Of a DNA stretch of 64,000 nucleotides, positions 33,295-43,400 are shown one piece after another. Each line of letters starts with the position of its first letter. Position 1 is the first letter of the stretch. The notes under the pieces were generated by a model. The model was not told where the DNA came from and did not search any database. It saw only the letters and a list, made by a program, of their open reading frames with translations. The position numbers and the translations under genes are program-made. The stretch is from positions 49,814 through 113,813 of the forward strand of contig JAUVZY010000008.1 in the NCBI GenBank assembly GCA_030602315.1, in the 5' to 3' direction. This DNA comes from Pseudomonadaceae bacterium (GTDB lineage: Bacteria; Pseudomonadota; Gammaproteobacteria; Pseudomonadales; Pseudomonadaceae).

Positions 33295-33666
33295 ATGTCC
33301 CTCCCCACCGCGATCAAATTGCACAAGGCCTCGAAGACCCTCGAGCTGCAGTACGGCAACGAGTCCTACACGCTCGGCGCCGAATTCCTGCGCGTGCATT
33401 CGCCCTCGGCCGAGGTGCAGGGGCATGGTCGACCGATCCTGCAGTACGGCAAGCAGAACGTCGCGCTGGAGAAGGTCGAGCCGGCCGGCCAGTACGCCCT
33501 GAAGCTGACCTTCAGCGACGGCCACGACAGCGGGCTGTACACCTGGAGCTACCTGGAGCATCTGGCACGAAACCAGGACAGCCTCTGGCAGCAGTACCTG
33601 GCCGAGCTTCAGGCCGCCGGCAAGTCGCGCGACCCGGACGTGTCGGTGGTCAAGCTGATGCTCTAA
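33295..33666 (+). CDS. DUF971 family protein (GBBH-like N-terminal domain)
   Basis: 123 residues, matching PA5055 by position and family. The small beta-rich DUF971 domain occurs at the N-terminus of gamma-butyrobetaine hydroxylase and in Fe-S assembly-associated proteins. Visible features are the KASKTLEL start, YTLGAEFLRVHSPSAEVQGHG and the SGLYTWSYLEHL signature. ATG at 33295 is preceded by CAGGAA. Its stop overlaps the stop of the convergent PHA-system gene. Molecular function is not established. Confidence 0.85.
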   Translation: MSLPTAIKLHKASKTLELQYGNESYTLGAEFLRVHSPSAEVQGHGRPILQYGKQNVALEKVEPAGQYALKLTFSDGHDSGLYTWSYLEHLARNQDSLWQQYLAELQAAGKSRDPDVSVVKLML

Positions 33667-33941
33667 TCGACCAGCGCCTTGTCCAGCGCACGCTCGATCT
33701 GCTGCTGGATCGAGCCGGCCATCATCCCCATCAGCAGGCCGAGCTTCACCATCACCGCCACCCGGTTGTCAGCCACTTCGATGTGTCCGCTGGCGCCCGC
33801 ATGGCGCACCGCCAGCACATCGCCCTGCCACTGACAGACCACGCCCAGCTCCCGGGTCAGCCGCTCGCCCAGCGCCTCGGCCTTTTCGCGGGCGCGCTCG
33901 CGCCCCAAGGCATGCGAACGCTCGACGGTAATGCAGGTCAT
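33663..33941 (-). CDS. Polyhydroxyalkanoic acid system family protein
   Basis: 92 residues beginning MTCITVERSHALGRERAREKAE, a charged amphipathic N-terminus, then a beta section (VCQWQGDVLAVRHAGASGHIEV) and a small Met/Gly hydrophobic patch (GLLMGMMAG). This is the PHA_gran_rgn type found beside PHA loci in Pseudomonas. ATG at 33941 is chosen because GGAG lies 7 bases upstream. It is retained although no PHA synthase gene lies nearby. Its stop codon overlaps that of the convergent DUF971 gene. Confidence 0.75.
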   Translation of the reverse strand: MTCITVERSHALGRERAREKAEALGERLTRELGVVCQWQGDVLAVRHAGASGHIEVADNRVAVMVKLGLLMGMMAGSIQQQIERALDKALVD

Positions 33942-34064
33942 CAACAGCTCCAGAACCAGGGAAAAGGGCGCAGAGCTTAACACCCGCGACGCAATGCCCC
34001 GTCTGCAGCCGGCGCGCGCCTTTTGCGTTTACAATGCCGGCCAACTTTTCGGTGGACGACAGCC

Positions 34065-34835
34065 ATGACCGATCATCGCAGCGCGCGTGACGCAGAACCG
34101 ACCACTCACTTCGGCTACCAGAGCGTGCCGGAGAGCCAGAAGGCCCAGAAGGTGGCCGAGGTGTTCCACTCGGTGGCGGCCAAGTACGACCTGATGAACG
34201 ACCTGATGTCGGGCGGCATCCACCGGCTGTGGAAGCGTTTCACCATCGAGCTATCCGGCGCCCGCGTGGGCAACCGCGTGCTCGACATCGCCGGCGGCAC
34301 CGGCGATCTGACCCGCCAGTTCTCGCGCATCGTCGGCCCCACCGGCGAGGTAGTGCTGGCCGACATCAACGCCTCGATGCTCAAGGTCGGCCGCGACAAG
34401 CTGATGGACCAGGGCATCTCCGGCAACGTCAAGTTCGTCCAGGCCGACGCCGAGAAGCTGCCGTTCCCCGACAACCACTTCGACGTGGTCACCATCGCCT
34501 TCGGCCTGCGCAACGTCACCCACAAGGAGGACGCCATCGCCTCCATGCTGCGCGTGCTCAAGCCGGGTGGCCGGCTGCTGGTGCTGGAGTTCTCCAAGCC
34601 CACCAACGCCCTGCTGTCCAAGGCCTATGACCAGTACTCGTTCAGCCTGCTGCCGCTGATGGGCAAGCTGATCACCAACGACGCCGACAGCTACCGCTAC
34701 CTGGCCGAGTCGATCCGCATGCACCCGGACCAGGAAACCCTCAAGGGCATGATGGAAATCGCCGGCTTCGAGCGGGTGACCTACCACAACATGACCGGCG
34801 GCATCGTCGCCCTGCACCGCGGCGTCAAGCCCTGA
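34065..34835 (+). CDS. ubiE: Ubiquinone/menaquinone C-methyltransferase
   Basis: 256-residue SAM-dependent methyltransferase acting on the benzoquinol (and, where present, naphthoquinol) ring. Motifs: THFGYQSVP near the start, [23 protein letters not shown], the SAM site [12 protein letters not shown], and the C-terminal [12 protein letters not shown]. It opens the ubiE-ubiJ-ubiB unit. A TACAAT at 34030-34035 could be its -10 box, but no good -35 accompanies it. Confidence 0.96.
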   Translation: MTDHRSARDAEPTTHFGYQSVPESQKAQKVAEVFHSVAAKYDLMNDLMSGGIHRLWKRFTIELSGARVGNRVLDIAGGTGDLTRQFSRIVGPTGEVVLADINASMLKVGRDKLMDQGISGNVKFVQADAEKLPFPDNHFDVVTIAFGLRNVTHKEDAIASMLRVLKPGGRLLVLEFSKPTNALLSKAYDQYSFSLLPLMGKLITNDADSYRYLAESIRMHPDQETLKGMMEIAGFERVTYHNMTGGIVALHRGVKP

Positions 34836-35458
34836 TGCTGAGCGCCGCCCTGCTGGCCGGTGTCGAGCGCGGCCTGAACCGCCTCCTGCGTCTGGATGGC
34901 GCCGCCCTGGCACGCCTGCAGCGGCTCGCCGGCCGGCTGATCGAGATCGACTGCGCCAGCCCGGCCACCCGGCTGTTCATCCTGCCCGACGGCGAGGGCC
35001 TGCGCCTGGCGCTGCACTGGGAAGGCGAGGCCGACGTGCGCCTGCGGGCGCCGGCCGCCAGCCTGGCGCGCCTGGCGCTGGCCCGCGACAAGAGCGCGGT
35101 GCTGCATGGCCCCGAGGTATCCATCGACGGCGACACCCAGCTGCTGCTGGATTTCACTGCCATCCTCCAGGACCTGGACCTCGACTGGGAACACGAGCTG
35201 GCCGGCTGGCTCGGCCCGCTCGGCAGCGGCCTGCTCGGCCCGCTGCTGCGCGCCCCGGCGCGCTGGGCCCGGCACAGCGCCGGCAGCCTCGAGCAGACCG
35301 TCGCCGAATACCTGCGCGAAGAAACCCACGCGCTGGTCGGCCAGGCCGAGGCGGACGCCCGCTTCAGCGAGCTGGATCAGCTCAAACTCAGCCTCTCCCG
35401 ACTCGAAGCGCGTATCGAGCGCCTCGCCCAGCACCTCACCACGCGCTCCGATCAATGA
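34835..35458 (+). CDS. ubiJ: Ubiquinone biosynthesis accessory factor UbiJ (SCP2 domain)
   Basis: 207 residues. The N-terminal two thirds form an SCP2-like lipid-binding domain ([17 protein letters not shown] through [13 protein letters not shown]), and the C-terminus ends in a charged helix likely to be a coiled coil ([18 protein letters not shown]). UbiJ binds ubiquinone intermediates and helps organise the Ubi complex. The ATG shares one base with the ubiE stop, and its own stop overlaps the ubiB start by 4 bases. Placement between ubiE and ubiB is diagnostic. Confidence 0.92.
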   Translation: MLSAALLAGVERGLNRLLRLDGAALARLQRLAGRLIEIDCASPATRLFILPDGEGLRLALHWEGEADVRLRAPAASLARLALARDKSAVLHGPEVSIDGDTQLLLDFTAILQDLDLDWEHELAGWLGPLGSGLLGPLLRAPARWARHSAGSLEQTVAEYLREETHALVGQAEADARFSELDQLKLSLSRLEARIERLAQHLTTRSDQ

Positions 35459-37071
35459 AGCTTCTCGCTGCCGCCCTGCGCCTGTTCCGCATCCTGCTGG
35501 TGGTCATCCGCTACCGCCTCGATGACCTGATTCTCGACCTACCGCTGCCCTGGTGGCTGCGCCTGACCCGCTTTCTGCTGCCGTGGCGCTGGATTCCGCG
35601 GCGCAAGGCAACGCTCTCGCGCGGCGCGCGGGTGCGCCTGGCGCTGGAAGGGCTGGGGCCGATCTTCATCAAGTTCGGCCAGCTCCTGTCCACCCGCCGC
35701 GACCTGCTGCCACCGGACATCGCCGACGAGCTGGCGCTGTTGCAGGACCGCGTGCCGCCCTTCCCCTCCGAGCAGGCCATCGCGCTGATCGAGCGCCAGC
35801 TCGGCGCGCCGGTCGAGCGGATCTTCGCCCGCTTCGACCAGAAGCCGCTGGCCTCGGCCTCGGTCGCCCAGGTGCACGCGGCGCAGCTGCGCACGGGCGA
35901 GGAAGTGGTGGTCAAGGTGATCCGCCCCGGTCTCAAGCCGATCATCGATCAGGACATCGCCTGGCTCTACCTGCTCGCCAAGCTCGCCGAGAAGGCCTCG
36001 CGCGAGGCGCGCCGCCTGCACCCGGTCGAGGTGGTCGACGACTACGCCAAGACCATCTACGACGAACTCGACCTGCTGCGCGAGGCGGCCAACGCCAGCC
36101 AGCTCAAGCGCAACTTCGAGAACTCCCAGCTGCTCTACGTGCCGCAGGTCTACTGGGACTACTGCCGCCCGCAGGTGCTGGTGATGGAGCGCATCTACGG
36201 CATCCCGGTGACCGACCTCAAGGCGCTGGCCGATCAGCGCACCGACATGAAGGCGCTGGCCGAACGCGGCGTGGAGATCTTCTTCACCCAGGTGTTCCGC
36301 GACAGCTTCTTTCATGCCGACATGCACCCCGGCAACATCTTCGTCAGCACCCACCAGCCGTGGAGCCCGCAGTACATCGCCATCGACTGCGGCATCGTCG
36401 GCAGCCTGACCCCGGAAGACCAGGACTACCTGGCGCGCAACCTGATGGCCTTCTTCAAGCGCGACTACCGCAAGGTCGCCCAGTTGCACATCGACTCGGG
36501 CTGGGTGCCGGCGGAAACCAAGGTCAACGAGTTCGAAGCGGCGATCCGCACCGTGTGCGAACCGATCTTCGAAAAGCCGCTGAAGGACATCTCCTTCGGC
36601 CAGCTGCTGGTGCGCCTGTTCCAGGTCGCGCGGCGCTTCAACATGGAAGTGCAGCCGCAGCTGGTCCTGCTGCAGAAGACCCTGCTCAACATCGAGGGCC
36701 TGGGTCGCCAGCTCTACCCCGAGCTGGACCTGTGGGCCACCGGCGCGCCGTACCTGGAAAAGTGGATGCGCCAGCGCATGAGCCCCAAACAGCTGCTGAA
36801 GAACGTGCAGAGCCAGCTGGAACAGGTGCCGCACCTGGCCAACATGACCCGCGACCTGCTCGAGCAGCTGTCCAACCCGCACCTGGACAACCCGCGCCCG
36901 CGCTGGCAGGAAGACGATCGTGCCGACTGGCCGGCGCGGCTGGCCGGTGCCGGCCTGCTGGCCGGCGGCGTGGTGCAGGCCGCCGCCGCGGCAGCCCCGC
37001 TGCAGAGCCTGCAGGCCTGGCCCGCCTGGCTGATGCTGGCCGGCGGCCTGTTTCTCATCGTGCGCCGATAG
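35455..37071 (+). CDS. ubiB: Ubiquinone biosynthesis protein kinase-like ATPase UbiB
   Basis: 538-residue atypical kinase of the ADCK/ABC1 family. The KxGQ motif is in [15 protein letters not shown], the Ala-rich nucleotide loop in [13 protein letters not shown], and the catalytic-loop equivalent is DMHPGNIF with a later DCG metal site. The C-terminus is hydrophobic and likely holds one or two membrane helices ([20 protein letters not shown] and [11 protein letters not shown]). It is needed for ubiquinone synthesis as an ATPase. It overlaps ubiJ by 4 bases. Confidence 0.95.
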   Translation: MKLLAAALRLFRILLVVIRYRLDDLILDLPLPWWLRLTRFLLPWRWIPRRKATLSRGARVRLALEGLGPIFIKFGQLLSTRRDLLPPDIADELALLQDRVPPFPSEQAIALIERQLGAPVERIFARFDQKPLASASVAQVHAAQLRTGEEVVVKVIRPGLKPIIDQDIAWLYLLAKLAEKASREARRLHPVEVVDDYAKTIYDELDLLREAANASQLKRNFENSQLLYVPQVYWDYCRPQVLVMERIYGIPVTDLKALADQRTDMKALAERGVEIFFTQVFRDSFFHADMHPGNIFVSTHQPWSPQYIAIDCGIVGSLTPEDQDYLARNLMAFFKRDYRKVAQLHIDSGWVPAETKVNEFEAAIRTVCEPIFEKPLKDISFGQLLVRLFQVARRFNMEVQPQLVLLQKTLLNIEGLGRQLYPELDLWATGAPYLEKWMRQRMSPKQLLKNVQSQLEQVPHLANMTRDLLEQLSNPHLDNPRPRWQEDDRADWPARLAGAGLLAGGVVQAAAAAAPLQSLQAWPAWLMLAGGLFLIVRR

Positions 37072-37119
37072 CCAGCGCCCGGATCGACTGGCACACTTGG
37101 CAGCCTGACGGAGACACGC

Positions 37120-37515
37120 ATGAACTGGCTGGACGAAATCAACTGGAACGCCGATGGCCTGGTCCCGGCCATCGCGCAGGATTACCGCAGCGGGCGGGTC
37201 TTGATGATGGCCTGGATGAACCGGGAATCGCTGACCCTCACCGCGCAGGAAAACCGTGCCATCTACTGGTCGCGCTCGCGTGGCAAGCTGTGGCGCAAAG
37301 GTGAAGAGTCCGGCCATGTACAGAAGCTGCACGAACTGCGCCTGGACTGCGACGCCGACGTGATCATCCTGATGGTCGAGCAGATCGGCGGCATCGCCTG
37401 CCACACCGGCCGCGAGAGCTGCTTCTACCGGGTCTACGAAAACGGTGCCTGGAAGACCGTCGATGCGGTGCTCAAGGACCCGCAGGCCATCTACGCGGAG
37501 CATGCCCATGAGTGA
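37120..37515 (+). CDS. hisI: Phosphoribosyl-AMP cyclohydrolase
   Basis: 131-residue monofunctional enzyme for the third step of histidine synthesis, opening the purine ring of PR-AMP. The start region [34 protein letters not shown] and the zinc-binding cysteines in LDCDAD and [13 protein letters not shown] are all visible. It overlaps hisE by 8 bases. In enterobacteria these two activities are fused; here they are separate, as in other Pseudomonas. Confidence 0.96.
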   Translation: MNWLDEINWNADGLVPAIAQDYRSGRVLMMAWMNRESLTLTAQENRAIYWSRSRGKLWRKGEESGHVQKLHELRLDCDADVIILMVEQIGGIACHTGRESCFYRVYENGAWKTVDAVLKDPQAIYAEHAHE

Positions 37516-37840
37516 CACCCTCGCCCGCCTGGCCGAAGTGCTGGAGGCGCGCAAAGGCGCCGCCCCCGACAGCTCCTACGTCGCCAGCCTGTACCACAAG
37601 GGCCTGAACAAGATTCTCGAAAAGGTCGGCGAGGAATCGGTGGAAACCATCCTCGCCGCCAAGGACGCCGCGGCAAGCGGCGACTGCAGCGATGTGATCT
37701 ACGAAACCGCCGACCTGTGGTTTCACAGCCTGGTGATGCTCGCCGCCCTCGGCCAGCATCCGCAGGCGGTACTCGACGAACTGGACCGGCGCTTCGGTCT
37801 TTCCGGGCACGCGGAAAAAGCCGCACGCTCGCAATCCTGA
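37508..37840 (+). CDS. hisE: Phosphoribosyl-ATP pyrophosphatase
   Basis: 110-residue MazG-like all-alpha hydrolase that converts PR-ATP to PR-AMP. The acidic metal-binding motif is [13 protein letters not shown], followed by [17 protein letters not shown], which supplies the second Glu/Asp set. The ATG at 37508 lies within the hisI end and gives the expected short N-terminus. tatA follows 20 bases later. Confidence 0.95.
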   Translation: MSDTLARLAEVLEARKGAAPDSSYVASLYHKGLNKILEKVGEESVETILAAKDAAASGDCSDVIYETADLWFHSLVMLAALGQHPQAVLDELDRRFGLSGHAEKAARSQS

Positions 37841-37860
37841 TTTCCTGACGGAGAGACACC

Positions 37861-38091
37861 ATGGGTTTTGGCGGCATCAGCATCTGGCAACTGCTCATCA
37901 TCCTGCTGATCGTGGTCATGCTGTTCGGCACCAAGCGCCTGAAGAGCCTGGGCTCGGACCTCGGTGATGCGATCAAGGGCTTTCGCAAGTCGATGGACAA
38001 GGAAGAAGACAAGCCGGCCATCGACGACAAGCCCGGCCACACCATCGATGCGCAGGCGCGCAAGGTCGAAGAACCGACCAAGAAAGACTGA
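37861..38091 (+). CDS. tatA: Sec-independent translocase protein TatA
   Basis: 76 residues with a single N-terminal membrane helix ([16 protein letters not shown]), the conserved [10 protein letters not shown] hinge, an amphipathic helix and a charged Lys/Asp/Glu tail. Oligomers form the pore for folded proteins with twin-arginine signals. A GGAGAG site precedes the ATG. It is followed by tatB after 6 bases. Confidence 0.96.
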   Translation: MGFGGISIWQLLIILLIVVMLFGTKRLKSLGSDLGDAIKGFRKSMDKEEDKPAIDDKPGHTIDAQARKVEEPTKKD

Positions 38092-38097
38092 CGCGCC

Positions 38098-38454
38098 ATG
38101 TTCGATATCGGCTTCACCGAGCTATTGCTCTGTGGTCTGGTCGCCCTGGTGGTGCTCGGCCCCGAGCGCCTGCCGGTGGCCGCGCGCATGGCCGGTCTGT
38201 GGATCGGCCGGCTCAAGCAGAGCTTCAGCTCGATCAAGTCCGAAGTGGAGCGCGAGATCGGCGCCGATGAAATCCGTCGCCAGCTGCACAACGAGCGCAT
38301 TCTCGAACTGGAGCGGCAGATGAAGCAGAGCATCATGCCCAGCGAGCCTGCCACACCGGCCGCCAGTGACGCCGAGGCCCAATCGGCGCCGGGCAACGAG
38401 GCCACCGTAGCCAGCCCGCCCCCCGCCAAACGCCCGGACGCGCCCACCGAATGA
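38098..38454 (+). CDS. tatB: Sec-independent translocase protein TatB
   Basis: 118 residues. The N-terminus [10 protein letters not shown] with Glu8 in the membrane helix and the LGPERLP hinge identifies TatB. A long amphipathic helix ([19 protein letters not shown]) and an Ala/Pro-rich tail follow. It works with TatC in recognising twin-arginine signals. Its stop overlaps the tatC start by 4 bases. Confidence 0.95.
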   Translation: MFDIGFTELLLCGLVALVVLGPERLPVAARMAGLWIGRLKQSFSSIKSEVEREIGADEIRRQLHNERILELERQMKQSIMPSEPATPAASDAEAQSAPGNEATVASPPPAKRPDAPTE

Positions 38455-39248
38455 GCACCCCCGCCCACGACGACCAGGAAATGCCCCTGGTCACGCACCT
38501 GGCCGAACTGCGCAGCCGCCTGCTCAAGTGCGTGGCGATGATCCTGCTGATCTTCGCCGGGCTGTTCTACTTCGCCCAGGACATCTACGCGCTGGTGGCC
38601 GCGCCGCTGCGCGCCTACCTGCCCGAAGGCGCGAGCATGATCGCCACCGGCGTGGCCTCGCCGTTCCTGACGCCCTTCAAGCTGACCCTGATGGTCAGCC
38701 TGTTCGCCTCGATGCCGGTGGTGCTCTACCAGATCTGGGGCTTCATCGCGCCCGGGCTGTATACCCACGAGCGGCGCGTCGCCGTGCCGCTGCTGATTTC
38801 CAGCATCCTGCTGTTCTACGCGGGGATGGCCTTCGCCTACTTCGTGGTGTTCCCGATCATGTTCGGCTTCTTCGCCAGCGTGACGCCCGAAGGCGTGGCG
38901 ATGATGACCGACATCGGCCAGTACCTCGACTTCGTCCTCACCCTGTTCTTCGCCTTCGGCATCGCCTTCGAGATCCCGGTGGCGACCTTCCTGCTGATCT
39001 GGGTGGGCCTGGTGGATGTCGCCACGCTGCGCAAGAGCCGGCCCTATGTGATCGTCGGCTGCTTCGCGGTCGGCATGCTGCTGACGCCGCCGGACATCTT
39101 CTCGCAGACCCTGCTCGCCGTGCCCATGTGGCTGTTGTTCGAGAGCGGCGTGATTGCCGGCAGCCTGGTGCGCCGGCGCGCGCAAGACCCTGCCGAGGAG
39201 GCCGCCTCGACCGGCGAAGACCACCAGCCGCCCGCGCCGCGCCCGTGA
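38451..39248 (+). CDS. tatC: Sec-independent translocase protein TatC
   Basis: 265 residues with six membrane helices. The cytoplasmic N-terminus has [15 protein letters not shown], and the first periplasmic loop, SPFLTPFKL and the [16 protein letters not shown] region are typical. It binds the twin-arginine motif. An Asp/Glu-rich tail ([12 protein letters not shown]) is unremarkable. Its stop TGA overlaps the GTG start of rsmE. Confidence 0.96.
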   Translation: MSTPAHDDQEMPLVTHLAELRSRLLKCVAMILLIFAGLFYFAQDIYALVAAPLRAYLPEGASMIATGVASPFLTPFKLTLMVSLFASMPVVLYQIWGFIAPGLYTHERRVAVPLLISSILLFYAGMAFAYFVVFPIMFGFFASVTPEGVAMMTDIGQYLDFVLTLFFAFGIAFEIPVATFLLIWVGLVDVATLRKSRPYVIVGCFAVGMLLTPPDIFSQTLLAVPMWLLFESGVIAGSLVRRRAQDPAEEAASTGEDHQPPAPRP

Positions 39249-39955
39249 ACCTGCTGCTGCTCGAGCCTGACGATTTCGTCGGCGCCGATCGCGTACTGCT
39301 GCGCGGCGACCGCCGTCTGGCCCACCTGCATGAGGTGCACCGCGCCGCCGAAGGCGATTGTCTGCGCGTCGGCGCACTCGGCGGACTGATGGGCACCGGC
39401 CAACTGCTGCACCTGCACGCGCACGAAGCCCTCTTGCAGGTCCGCCTGGATACCCCGCCGCCGGCCAAGCTGCCGATCACCCTGCTGCTCGCCCTGCCGC
39501 GACCGAAGATGCTGCGCCGGGTGCTGCAGGGCGTCGCCGCCATGGGCGTGCCGCGCCTGGTGCTGCTCAACAGCTACCGGGTGGAAAAGAGCTTCTGGCA
39601 GACGCCATTCCTCACGCCCGAGGCGATCCGCGAACAGCTGGTGCTGGGCCTGGAACAGGCGCGCGACACCGTGCTGCCCGAGGTAGTGATCGAAAAGCGC
39701 TTCAAGCCTTTCGTCGAGGACCGCCTGCCGCTACTTGCCGCCGGTACGCTCGGCCTGGTCGGCCACCCCGGCGCTTACCCCGCCTGCCCGCGCGCCGTCG
39801 AACAAGCGGTCACCCTGGCGATCGGCCCGGAAGGCGGCTGGATTCCCTATGAAGTGGATAAATTCGCCGAAGCTGGCCTGGCCCCGGTGCAGCTCGGCGA
39901 GCGTATCCTGCGGGTGGAAACCGCGGTGACCGCCCTGCTCGCGCGCCTGTTCTGA
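39245..39955 (+). CDS. rsmE: 16S rRNA (uracil(1498)-N(3))-methyltransferase
   Basis: 236-residue SPOUT-class methyltransferase that modifies U1498 of 16S rRNA. The N-terminal PUA-like domain begins [10 protein letters not shown]; the C-terminal knot contains [27 protein letters not shown] and [12 protein letters not shown], the SAM-binding trefoil. The start is GTG at 39245 overlapping the tatC TGA; upstream in-frame sequence lies wholly inside tatC. It probably closes the ubiE-to-rsmE run. Confidence 0.93.
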   Translation: MNLLLLEPDDFVGADRVLLRGDRRLAHLHEVHRAAEGDCLRVGALGGLMGTGQLLHLHAHEALLQVRLDTPPPAKLPITLLLALPRPKMLRRVLQGVAAMGVPRLVLLNSYRVEKSFWQTPFLTPEAIREQLVLGLEQARDTVLPEVVIEKRFKPFVEDRLPLLAAGTLGLVGHPGAYPACPRAVEQAVTLAIGPEGGWIPYEVDKFAEAGLAPVQLGERILRVETAVTALLARLF

Positions 39956-40010
39956 CGCACCCCGGCGGCCGCCTGCGGTCACAGCAAGGCCATGCTGCCG
40001 GAGACTGCCG

Positions 40011-40430
40011 ATGCGCCCTCTGACCCTCGATCTCGACCGCCTGATCCAGGCCATGGACAGCCGCGAGCCGACCGCCCACTTTCTCGACCTCGACTCCGGT
40101 GCGGTGCTGGCCGTGGCGCCGGGCGAACCGCCACCGGGCGCCGAGGAGAAATACCAGGTGCAGGACGACCGCTACCTGCCCATCGAACCGCTCGGCCTGG
40201 CCGAAGCGGTGGCCATGCGCGAGGCCTTTCTGCTCACCCAGCACAACCCGCACGCGCACACCGTGCTGGCCGGCGCGCTGAACGACCGCCGGCCACTGCG
40301 CAGCTTCGACTTCGAGCTGCGCGCCTTCCCCGAGGTGAAGGCCGCCTGGGAGCGCTACCAGGCCGTGCAGCTGCGCGAATACGCGCTCACCTGGCTGCAC
40401 GAGCACGGCATCGAAGACGCGCGTCGCTGA
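40011..40430 (+). CDS. UPF0158 family protein
   Basis: 139 residues, cytoplasmic, without signal or membrane segment. It has the UPF0158 pattern: an N-terminal LDLDRLIQAM helix, FLDLDSGAVL, YLPIEPL, and a C-terminal helical part with FPEVKAAWERYQ, ALTWLHEHGI. Function is unknown. It lies 55 bases after rsmE and convergent with the acyltransferase fusion gene, the two stops being only 12 bases apart. Confidence 0.78.
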   Translation: MRPLTLDLDRLIQAMDSREPTAHFLDLDSGAVLAVAPGEPPPGAEEKYQVQDDRYLPIEPLGLAEAVAMREAFLLTQHNPHAHTVLAGALNDRRPLRSFDFELRAFPEVKAAWERYQAVQLREYALTWLHEHGIEDARR

Positions 40431-40442
40431 GCGCCACGGCAC

Positions 40443-43400
40443 TCAGGACGTGAGCAGCGCGCCGGCCGCCGCCAGTGCCTTGGCGCTGGCCACGTCGGCC
40501 TTGCCCGAACCGAGCTTGGGCAGCGCCTCGACCTGCAGCCAGTCGCCCGGAACCATCAGCGGATTGCAGCCGGCCTCGAGCATGCGCCGCTTGATCTCGT
40601 CCACCGCCAAAGGCGCCTCGTGCAGCACCACGATGCGTTCGCCCTTCTTCTCGTCCGGCAGGTTGACCGCCATCACTTCCACCTCCGGATCGGCGATGGC
40701 CTGGGATATCGCGCGCTCGACCGACCCCAGGCTGACCATCTCGCCGCCGATCTTGGCAAAGCGCGAATAGCGGTCGACGATGGTGAGAAAGCCGTCCTCG
40801 TCCAGTCGCCCCTTGTCGCCGGTGACGTACCAGCGCTCGCCATCCAGCTCGCGGATCGCCGCGGCGGTCTTTTCCGGCTGGCCGAGATAGCCCTGCATCA
40901 CCTGCGGGCCGCCGATCAGGATCATGCCCTCGACGCCGCTGGGCAGTTCCTCGAAGGTGTCCGGATCGACGATCTTCAGGCTGCTGCCCGGCAGCGGCAT
41001 GCCCACGGTGCCCGGCTTGCCGCCGCGCTGCACCTGCAGGTAGGCCACATCCAGCGCATCGGGCAGGTTCACGCAGGCCACCGGCGCGGTTTCCGTGGCG
41101 CCGTAGCCCTCGTAAATCTCCTTGTTGAACTTGAGCTTGAACGAGTCGCGCACCTCGTCGGAGAGCTTCTCGGCGCCGGCCACCACCACGCGCAGGCTGT
41201 CGAGCATCAGCGGGTGGACCTTCTTGTTGCGCACGAACAGGCGCAGGAAGGTGCTGGTGCCGCACATGATGGTGGCGCGATGGGTAGCCACCGCCTTGGC
41301 GATGCCCACCACATCGGTGGGGTCCGCCTGGCAGACCAGCGGCAGGCCTTCGATCAGCGGCAGGAACTGGGTGACAGTCAGGCCGAAGGCGTGGAACAGC
41401 GGCAAGGACGCCATCACCACGTCGTCGTGCTCGGTGTTGAGCACGTCCGAGGTCTGCTTGAGGTTGGCCATCAGGTTGCGGTGGCTGAGCATCACGCCCT
41501 TGGGCACGCCCTCGCTGCCGCTGGAAAACAGGATCGCCGCAATCGCACCGGCATCATGGGCGCGACTGAACAGGGCCTTGAGCAGCCACGCCGGCAACAG
41601 CCGCACGGCCAGCCAGAGGGCGGGCAGCTCGGCCTTGCTGAAGGTGGCGCGCAGGTCCTCGAGGTAGATCACCTCGCAGCCGACCAGCACCTCGTCCAGC
41701 GCCAGGCCGCGCTGCTCGAGCTTCTCGACGAAGCGCCGCGAGCTGTACACGGTGCGGATCCCGGCCTGCTCGATGGCCGAGCGCAGCGCCTCCTGGCTGG
41801 CGGTGTAGTTGAGGTTGACCAGGGTTTTGCCGGCCAACAGCACCGCCATGTTGGCCAGCACCCCGGCGTTGCTGGTGGGCAGCAGCAGACCGAGGGTCGA
41901 CTCGCGGCACTGGGCGAAGCGCCGCGCCATCGCCAGGCTGCCGGCCAGCGCCTGGGCGGCGTTGAGCGGCTTGCCCAGGCCATCGGCGATGGCCAGCTCG
42001 CCGGGCCGACGCTTGACCGCCTCGACCCAGGCATCGGCGAGGGTCGGCAGCTCGTCCACATAGTGCTGCCAGGAGCGTGCCGCCTGGTCGAAGATCCGCC
42101 GCTTGAGCACATCGGCCGGCGTGTCCTTGGGCAGCGGGCGGCCGAAGGCGAGGATCACGCTGCGGTGCAGCGGGCTGCCGCGCAGCTCCTTGAGCTTGCT
42201 CGAGCTGCGCGAGAACTGGCTGCCCCACAGGCCGCGCAGGTAGAAGGGAATGATCAGCACGTCGGCGCCGACCTTCTCGCAGGCGCGCTCGTAGCCCTTG
42301 CGGAACTCACCGAGCTGGCCGGTGCGGCTGATCGCCCCTTCGGGGAACAGGCAGACCACCTCGCCAGCATTGAGCAGCTCGGCAACCCGCTCCAGCGAAC
42401 TGCCGGCGCCGCTGCCCTGCTGGATCGGAATGCAGCCCAGCGCCTTGAGAAACGGCTTGAGCAGCGGGCGGTTGTAGATGCTGGCGAGCATCACGAAGCG
42501 CACCGGACGCGGGCAGGCGATCTGCACCATGGCCCAGTCCACCCAGCTGATGTGGTTGCCCAAGAGCAGCACCCCGCCCTGCGCCGGCAGGTGCTCCAGG
42601 CCATGCACGCGGACCCGGTAGCGCTGGCGCATCAACAGGCCAAGGCCGAAGCGCACCAGGCTCTGCGGCAGCTGCAGCACGGTGTACAGGCCGCCGAGCA
42701 CCGCCACCGCCGCGATCATCAGCAGCAGGTAGAGGCTTTCCAGCCCGGCCAGGGCAAAGCCGGCGGTGAGCGCGAGAAAGCTCAGCATCGAGACGTTCTG
42801 CACCCAGTTGTTGCCGGCCAGCACCGTGCCCAGCTCCTCCTCGCGGGCATGGAACTGGATCAGCGCGTTGAGCGGCACGATGAACAGCCCGCCCATGGTG
42901 CCGATGAACACGAAATTCAGCGCATGAGCCAGGGCGGTATCCATGCTCGGCAGCAGCCACAGCCCGACGGCGATGCCCAGCGCGCCGAGCGGAATCAGCC
43001 CGGTTTCGATGCGGTTCTGCGACCAGCGACTGGCCAGCGCCGACCCCAGGGCGATGCCGATACCGCTGGCGGCGAGGATGCCCTGGACCACCAGGGTGTT
43101 GGTCACCTCGAGACTTTCCTTGGCGTAGGCCGGGAAGGCGGCGAGCAGCACCTGGCCGACCGACCAGAACATCGCCAGCCCGATGATCGACTGGCGGATC
43201 ACCCGGCGCTGGGCGATGGCCTTGAGGTTGTTCGCCGCCAGCTGGCCACGCAGATAGCGCTGCCAGTCGAACGGCGGCAGCGCGCGGGGCTCGTCACGGT
43301 CCGGCAGGCGGTAGAGCAGCGCCAGCTCGAAGGCGCTGGCGACCACCAGCAGCCAGCCGAGCGGGGCGATCGCCTGGAGGATCGAGCCGGGGCCGCCGTG

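Noticed and set aside
35539..37554. 671-codon minus-strand frame opposite ubiB and hisI
   Set aside because: Shadow of confidently identified genes, no start signal and no recognisable motif.
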